Shown piece after piece: positions 60,436 to 64,000 of a stretch of DNA of 64,000 nucleotides. The stretch's first letter is position 1, and every line of letters starts with the position of its first letter. This DNA is from Aquipuribacter sp051216895 (GTDB lineage: Bacteria > Actinomycetota > Actinomycetes > Actinomycetales > JBBAYJ01), in NCBI RefSeq assembly GCF_051216895.1, contig NZ_JBPKAO010000014.1:54221-118220 (forward strand). The letters run 5' to 3'. The notes under the pieces are model-generated. The model was given only the letters and a program-made list of their open reading frames with translations, was not told where the DNA came from and did not search any database. The translations under genes and the position numbers were made by a program.

Positions 60436-61338
60436 TCAGCGCAGTCGGTCGAGCACCTTCGTCTCGACGACGGCGAGCACCGAGTCGGTCAGCTTCCCCA
60501 GCAGCGCGAACAGGATGATCGTCACGAGCACGAGCTCGATCTGACCGTTGCGCTGCGCGTTCTGCAGCTGCCAGCCCAGGCCCGCCGTGGCGCCGAGCAG
60601 CTCGGCGGCCACGAGGAACAGCCAGGCCTGGTTCAGGCCGAGCCGAGCCCCGGCCAGCAGCGACGGAGCGGCTGAGGGCAGGAGCACCGTGGTGACCCGC
60701 TGACGCCAGGACAGGCCGTACGCCTGGGCGACCTCGAGGAGGCCGACGTCCACCTGCCGGATGCCCGCGACGAGCGTGGCCAGCACGGGGAAGAACGCTC
60801 CGATGGCGATCAGACCGACCTTGTTCTCCTCACCGATGCCGAACCAGATGATGAGCACGCTGACCCAGGCCAGGGATGGCACGGCCCTCACGGCGGACAA
60901 CAGGGGTGAGAGCATCCGGTTCGCGGTGCCGCTGAGGGCCACCAGCAGACCGACGACCACCGCGAGCGCGGCCCCGATGCCGAAGCCGAGGAACACGCGC
61001 TGCACGCTGATGGCCAGGTTCGGCCACAGCCGACCTGACTCGACGGCACTCACGAGTGCCCCTCCGAGCGCGGCGGGCGAGGAGTACCGGGCGACGTCCA
61101 GCACCCCGGCGCTCGCCAGCGCCTGCCACAGCGCCAGCAGGGCCACGGGCAGGACCAGGCCCAGGGCGAGGTCCCTGGCGCCACGACGGCTGCGGCCGGC
61201 GCGGGACGACCGTGGGCCGCCGGGGGCGACGGGTCCTCCGTCGCCGCTGGGCACGCCCTGCCACCCGGCCGGCGAGACTCCGCTCTCGAGCCCGGCGCCC
61301 TGCTGCAGCGAGACCCGCTCCGACGTGGTGAGGCTCAT
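60436..61338 (-). CDS. ABC transporter permease (SsuC/TauC-like)
   Basis: A 300-residue BPD_transp_1 permease. A Gly/Pro/Arg-rich N-terminal stretch of about 50 residues precedes six helices; the coupling loop is EVAQAYGLSWRQRVTTVLLPSAAPSLLAG in sequence order. Last gene of the riboswitch-led operon, four bases after the binding-protein stop. Likely imports an aliphatic sulfonate or taurine as sulfur source. Confidence 0.9.
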   Translation of the reverse strand: MSLTTSERVSLQQGAGLESGVSPAGWQGVPSGDGGPVAPGGPRSSRAGRSRRGARDLALGLVLPVALLALWQALASAGVLDVARYSSPAALGGALVSAVESGRLWPNLAISVQRVFLGFGIGAALAVVVGLLVALSGTANRMLSPLLSAVRAVPSLAWVSVLIIWFGIGEENKVGLIAIGAFFPVLATLVAGIRQVDVGLLEVAQAYGLSWRQRVTTVLLPSAAPSLLAGARLGLNQAWLFLVAAELLGATAGLGWQLQNAQRNGQIELVLVTIILFALLGKLTDSVLAVVETKVLDRLR

Positions 61339-61342
61339 CTGC

Positions 61343-62374
61343 TCATCCTTCCGATCCGGCGGCCTCGACGGCCGCGGTGACGGGCTCCGGTGCGAACAGC
61401 TCCTCCAGGGCGGTGTCCGCGTCCTCCTGGCTGCTGACCTGACCGCCGTCGACGACGATCGGGATGATGCTGGCCAGGACGCCCTGCAGCTCCTCGCCGG
61501 GGACGGGGTCCACGTCGAAGTTGGTGCGCTCGGTCAGCACCTGCTCGGCGATGCCGGGGTCGATCTCGGCGGCCGTCGCGAGGATCTCGACGGTCTCCTC
61601 GGGGTTGTCCTGGATCCACTGCCGGGCCCGCTCGTACTGCGCCAGGACCAGCTCGACGGCCTCGGGGCTCTCCTCGAGGAAGTCCTCCCGGACGTTGAGC
61701 ACGCTGTAGGACAACCGGGCGGGCTCACGCACCACGAGCTCGGCGCCGTCGCTGGTGACCGCGTCCGCCATGATCGGGTCGAGCCCGGCCCAGGCGTCCA
61801 CCTGACCCTGCTGCAGCGCCAGCCGGCCGTCGGCGTGGGGCAGGTCGACGATCTCGACGTCTGCGGTCGTGAGCCCGGCCGCGTCGAGCGTCTGGAGCAG
61901 GAAGAAGTACGGGTCGGTCCCCGACAGCGCCGCGATGCTGGCGCCGTCGAGGTCCTCCGCAGCCGCGATGTCGGAGTCGGGGCCCACGACGATGGCCGAC
62001 CACTCCGGCTGGGCCAGAACGTCCACCGTCCGCAGCGGGGACCCGTTGGCCCGCGCCAGCAGCGCGGCGGCCCCGGCGGTGGAGTTGAAGTCGACGACGT
62101 CGCCGCGGAGCAGCTCGTTGGCGGGGGCGGAGCCGGCCGAGAACTCCCACGTGACGGTGACATCGTCGCCGACGGCCTCCTCCAGCCAGCCCTGCTCCCG
62201 CAGCACGAGGCTCGCGGGGTTGTAGGTGGCCCAGTCGAGGCGGATCTCCTCGACCCCGAGACCGGGGTCGCCGGCCTCGACGGAGGCCTCGTCGGTGGCG
62301 GTGTCCGAGCCGCAGGCCGACAGCACGGTGGCGGCGGCGAGGGTGGCGGCGAGGACGAGGTGTGCGCGGTTCAT
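61343..62374 (-). CDS. ABC transporter substrate-binding lipoprotein (sulfonate/taurine-like)
   Basis: A 343-residue protein with lipobox LSAC at about residue 20. The binding core has VDFNSTAGAAALLARANG, DLDGASIAALSGTDPYFFLLQTL and QVDAWAGLDPIMAD, as in SsuA/TauA-type proteins. The ATG overlaps the ATPase stop by four bases. Ligand type is inferred from the SAM-sensing leader and family resemblance. Confidence 0.9.
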   Translation of the reverse strand: MNRAHLVLAATLAAATVLSACGSDTATDEASVEAGDPGLGVEEIRLDWATYNPASLVLREQGWLEEAVGDDVTVTWEFSAGSAPANELLRGDVVDFNSTAGAAALLARANGSPLRTVDVLAQPEWSAIVVGPDSDIAAAEDLDGASIAALSGTDPYFFLLQTLDAAGLTTADVEIVDLPHADGRLALQQGQVDAWAGLDPIMADAVTSDGAELVVREPARLSYSVLNVREDFLEESPEAVELVLAQYERARQWIQDNPEETVEILATAAEIDPGIAEQVLTERTNFDVDPVPGEELQGVLASIIPIVVDGGQVSSQEDADTALEELFAPEPVTAAVEAAGSEG

Positions 62375-63189
62375 GTGTGGGACTCCACTCCGACGAGTTC
62401 GAGCAGGCGGGTGCGCAGCCGGGCGGCCGCGGCGAGCTGGGACGGTTCGGTGCCGCCCCGGGGGCGATCGAGGTCGACCGGCACCTGGGTGGCGTGACCG
62501 CTGCCGGCCGCGCCCAGGACGGTGATGCCGTCGGCGAGGCGGGCGGCCTCGTCGACGTCGTGGGTGACCAGGACGACGGTGGTGCCGTCCGCGTGGACGA
62601 GCTCGTCGACCAGGGCCTGCATGTTGAGGCGGGTCAGGGCGTCCAGGGCGGCGAACGGCTCGTCCAGCAGCAGCACCCCGGGGCGCGCGATGAGCGCCCG
62701 CGCCAGGGCGGTGCGCTGCGCCATGCCCCCGCTGACCGATGCGGGCCGGTAGTCGCCGTAGCCCGCGAGCCCGACGCGCTCGAGCAGCCGGTCCACCTCG
62801 TCCCGGGACCCGGCGGACGGGTCGTGCCGGCGTCGGCGGGTGGCGCCCAGGGCCACGTTGCCCCGCAGGTCGAGCCACGGCAGCAGGCGGGGCTGCTGGA
62901 AGACGACGGCGACGCGCTCGTCCCCCTCCACGACATCGCTGCCGCCCAGCCGGGCCCGGCCGTCCGTCGGGCGGGTCAGCCCGGCGAGCACCCGCAGCAG
63001 GGTCGACTTGCCGCAGCCGGACGGTCCCAGGACGGCATGCACCGCTCCGGAGGGCACGTGCAGGTCGAGACCGGCCAGGACGGGTCCGCGACCGAAGTCG
63101 ACCCCGACTCGTTGGACGTCGACGGGTAGGGACGGGGCACCGTCAGCCGGTCGGCCGGTGGGGCCTCGGGACGAGGTGGGCGTGGTCAT
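62371..63189 (-). CDS. ABC transporter ATP-binding protein (SsuB-like)
   Basis: A 272-residue ABC ATPase: Walker A GPSGCGKST, Q-loop VVFQQPRLLPWLD, signature VSGGMAQR, Walker B VLLLDEPFAALD and His-loop VLVTHDVDEAARL, all canonical for SsuB/TauB. ATG 63189 has TGGAG five bases upstream. First structural gene of the operon, 107 nt after the leader peptide gene. Confidence 0.93.
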   Translation of the reverse strand: MTTPTSSRGPTGRPADGAPSLPVDVQRVGVDFGRGPVLAGLDLHVPSGAVHAVLGPSGCGKSTLLRVLAGLTRPTDGRARLGGSDVVEGDERVAVVFQQPRLLPWLDLRGNVALGATRRRRHDPSAGSRDEVDRLLERVGLAGYGDYRPASVSGGMAQRTALARALIARPGVLLLDEPFAALDALTRLNMQALVDELVHADGTTVVLVTHDVDEAARLADGITVLGAAGSGHATQVPVDLDRPRGGTEPSQLAAAARLRTRLLELVGVESHT

Positions 63190-63266
63190 GGGGGCTCCAG
63201 GGGGTGAACGGGCACCGGCACGGACGCCGGGCCCGAACAGGTCGGGGGCAGTCAGGGAGGATCAGG

Positions 63267-63287
63267 GGCGCGAGCGAGGCGCGCGCC
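63267..63287 (-). other. Hairpin between the leader peptide and the ATPase gene
   Basis: GGCGCG-N9-CGCGCC just after the leader stop. It could take part in attenuation; there is no T-tract. Confidence 0.35.
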
Positions 63288-63296
63288 GGGGGGCCG

Positions 63297-63404
63297 TCAG
63301 GCCTGGGGCATTCGCTGCGGGCACGGACACGCTGCGGCCGTGCGGCGGCAGAGGTCGACGTGGACGCGGGAGACCAGAGGGGCGGTCATGCGGGCCTGGG
63401 ACAC
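63297..63404 (-). CDS. Putative leader peptide (35 aa, Cys-containing)
   Basis: A 35-codon ORF, too short for ordinary gene lists. GTG 63404 has a perfect GGAGG five bases upstream. The peptide contains PLVSRVHVDLCRRTAAACPC, matching the actinobacterial class of putative leader peptides (RxHVDLxR...C) found before sulfur-related operons. Three cysteines (19, 26, 28) would slow ribosomes when Cys-tRNA is short. The ribosome-binding site overlaps the 3' strand of riboswitch helix P1. It ends 107 nt before the ATPase gene. Confidence 0.78.
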   Translation of the reverse strand: MSQARMTAPLVSRVHVDLCRRTAAACPCPQRMPQA

Positions 63405-63412
63405 GGATTCCT

Positions 63413-63499
63413 CCATCGGTCCTGGCGGAAGCACCCGCACCCGTTGCCGGGGGGTTGCTGCGACGTCGACGAGCCAGGTCTCTCGGTCGCTCTGGATGG
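63413..63499 (-). ncRNA. SAM-I-clan riboswitch (SAM-I/IV variant-like)
   Basis: On the minus strand: P1 CCATC (63495-63499) pairs with GATGG (63413-63417); P2 GCGAC pairs with GTCGC; a GAGAGACC kink-turn-like element; loop CCTGGC complementary to the later GCCAGG (pseudoknot); the core CAGCAACC; a P3 hairpin capped by CCCGGCAACGGG; and the core GGTGCTTCC. This is the S-box layout with P4 apparently missing, as in actinobacterial variants. It sits before a sulfonate-type ABC operon, where SAM control is expected. Confidence 0.75.
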
Positions 63500-63507
63500 C
63501 TGGTGGA

Positions 63508-63513
63508 ACGATA
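63508..63513 (-). promoter_or_regulatory. -10 box for the riboswitch transcript
   Basis: TATCGT on the minus strand; predicted start near 63501, immediately before the aptamer. No clear -35. Confidence 0.45.
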
Positions 63514-63929
63514 ACCCACGACGTCCCGGGTGGCGATACGGACGTCCCGAGGCGCGAGACCCACCCTGCTGCTCCCCGCGCCGGTGCCGCCGGTGCCGCC
63601 GGTGCCGCCGGTGCCGCCGGTGCCGCCGGTGCCGCCGGTGCCGCCGGTGCCGCCGGTGCCGCCGGTGCCGCTTACCCTGCCGACCCGTGGCCGGCGGGCA
63701 TACCTGCTCTGCCGGACGGTGCCCGCGTGACCTCCGGCGACCGGATCGATGTCGAAGGCCGCCATGCAGCGCCGGGGCTCCGACCGCACCGGGCTGGAGC
63801 TGACCGTCGGTGGGGCGCCCGTTCCGCGATGACGCCGACGCCGGCAGCAGGGACGGCTCGTACACCCTGGCCGGAGGAAGCCACCAGCCGCAGACCGGCT
63901 CGATGACGACTGCCGGGAAACGCAGAAAT
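63514..63929. other. Apparently non-coding region with a minisatellite
   Basis: About 415 nt without a convincing gene. Open frames here exist in all directions because of the GC-rich repeat; their products are Pro-Val or Gly-Thr repeats with Arg-rich flanks and lack ribosome-binding sites. Confidence 0.5.
63581..63670 (+). repeat. 9-bp minisatellite, ten copies
   Basis: CCGGTGCCG repeated ten times without change. It can be read as (Pro-Val-Pro) or (Gly-Thr-Gly) but no gene supports translation. Confidence 0.95.
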
Positions 63930-63971
63930 GGGTGGACGAGGGAGGTCGACGTCGACCTTCCTCATCCACCC
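63930..63971. terminator. 42-nt near-perfect palindrome at the right end
   Basis: Arms GGGTGGACGAGGGAGGTCGA and TCGACCTTCCTCATCCACCC with two G-T type mismatches. On the minus strand it is followed by a T-richer stretch, so it probably terminates a minus-strand gene that lies beyond the window. Confidence 0.6.
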
Positions 63972-64000
63972 ACTGGTGCGTAACGCACGATAGGCCGCCC

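Noticed and set aside
63203..63209. GTTCACC on the minus strand before the SsuB-like gene
   Set aside because: A single core with no phased partner, next to the ribosome-binding site and downstream of the leader peptide; chance is likely in GC-rich DNA.
63530..63730. Short + strand ORF with Pro-Val-Pro repeats (and the Gly-Thr frames opposite)
   Set aside because: It is created by the 9-bp minisatellite. No ribosome-binding site, no family, and open frames exist on both strands.
1..64000. CRISPR arrays, insertion sequences, integrases or prophage genes
   Set aside because: The repeats present are tandem, without spacers, and no transposase, integrase or phage protein was recognised in any frame.

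Overview
The window is chromosomal DNA from a high-GC Gram-positive bacterium, almost certainly an actinomycete (Actinomycetota). The evidence is very GC-rich third codon positions, frequent GTG starts, ATGA/GTGA stop-start overlaps, many leaderless promoters, fused KorA plus KorB, RarD, separate LigC and polymerase-domain NHEJ enzymes, and an actinobacterial putative leader peptide behind a SAM-type riboswitch. I cannot place the genus. I saw no rRNA, tRNA, CRISPR array, insertion sequence or prophage.

Region 1 (1-6.4 kb, + strand) is an ebo operon: eboC (UbiA-like prenyltransferase), a TIM-barrel isomerase, eboA, eboB (TatD-like), eboE and eboF (alkaline-phosphatase superfamily). Most genes overlap by 4 nt. 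It is preceded by the end of an unidentified gene and followed by a 14-bp tandem repeat that contains the eboF stop.

Region 2 (6.5-26.3 kb) is a carbohydrate system. A seven-gene minus-strand unit encodes a Gfo/Idh/MocA oxidoreductase, a sugar ABC ATPase, two permeases, a lipoprotein binding protein, a TIM-barrel epimerase and a secreted 2032-residue ThuA/PQQ-dehydrogenase-like protein. A divergent ROK repressor follows, then a secreted 1660-residue protein with PA14, dehydrogenase-type beta-propeller, 3-keto-disaccharide hydrolase (DUF1080) and four carbohydrate-binding modules. Nearly identical 29-bp operator-like sequences cover the -35 of the minus-strand unit and of the second secreted gene. 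I infer a ROK-controlled regulon for extracellular oxidation and cleavage of glycosides through 3-keto intermediates, with import of the product.

Region 3 (26.3-51.9 kb) is mostly core metabolism: sufU/sufS, an ABC-F ATPase, a SnoaL-like protein, otsB/otsA, an uncharacterised cluster (adenylate-forming ligase, methyltransferase, NMT1-type ABC transporter and a divergent flavin disulfide reductase), a nuclease-fold lipoprotein, htpX, korA/korB, an MFS exporter with a divergent ArsR-like regulator, serA, rarD, phoX with a PHO box, and yaaA.

Region 4 (52-64 kb) holds a secreted multidomain nuclease that has a GTTCACC box and a fivefold 48-bp duplication in its catalytic domain, divergent DNA ligase and LigD-type polymerase genes, a DUF3592-like membrane protein, an alditol oxidase, and a sulfonate/taurine-type ABC transporter. 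The transporter is preceded by a SAM-I-clan riboswitch and a 35-codon leader peptide gene. The last 500 bases look non-coding and carry a 9-bp minisatellite and a strong hairpin.
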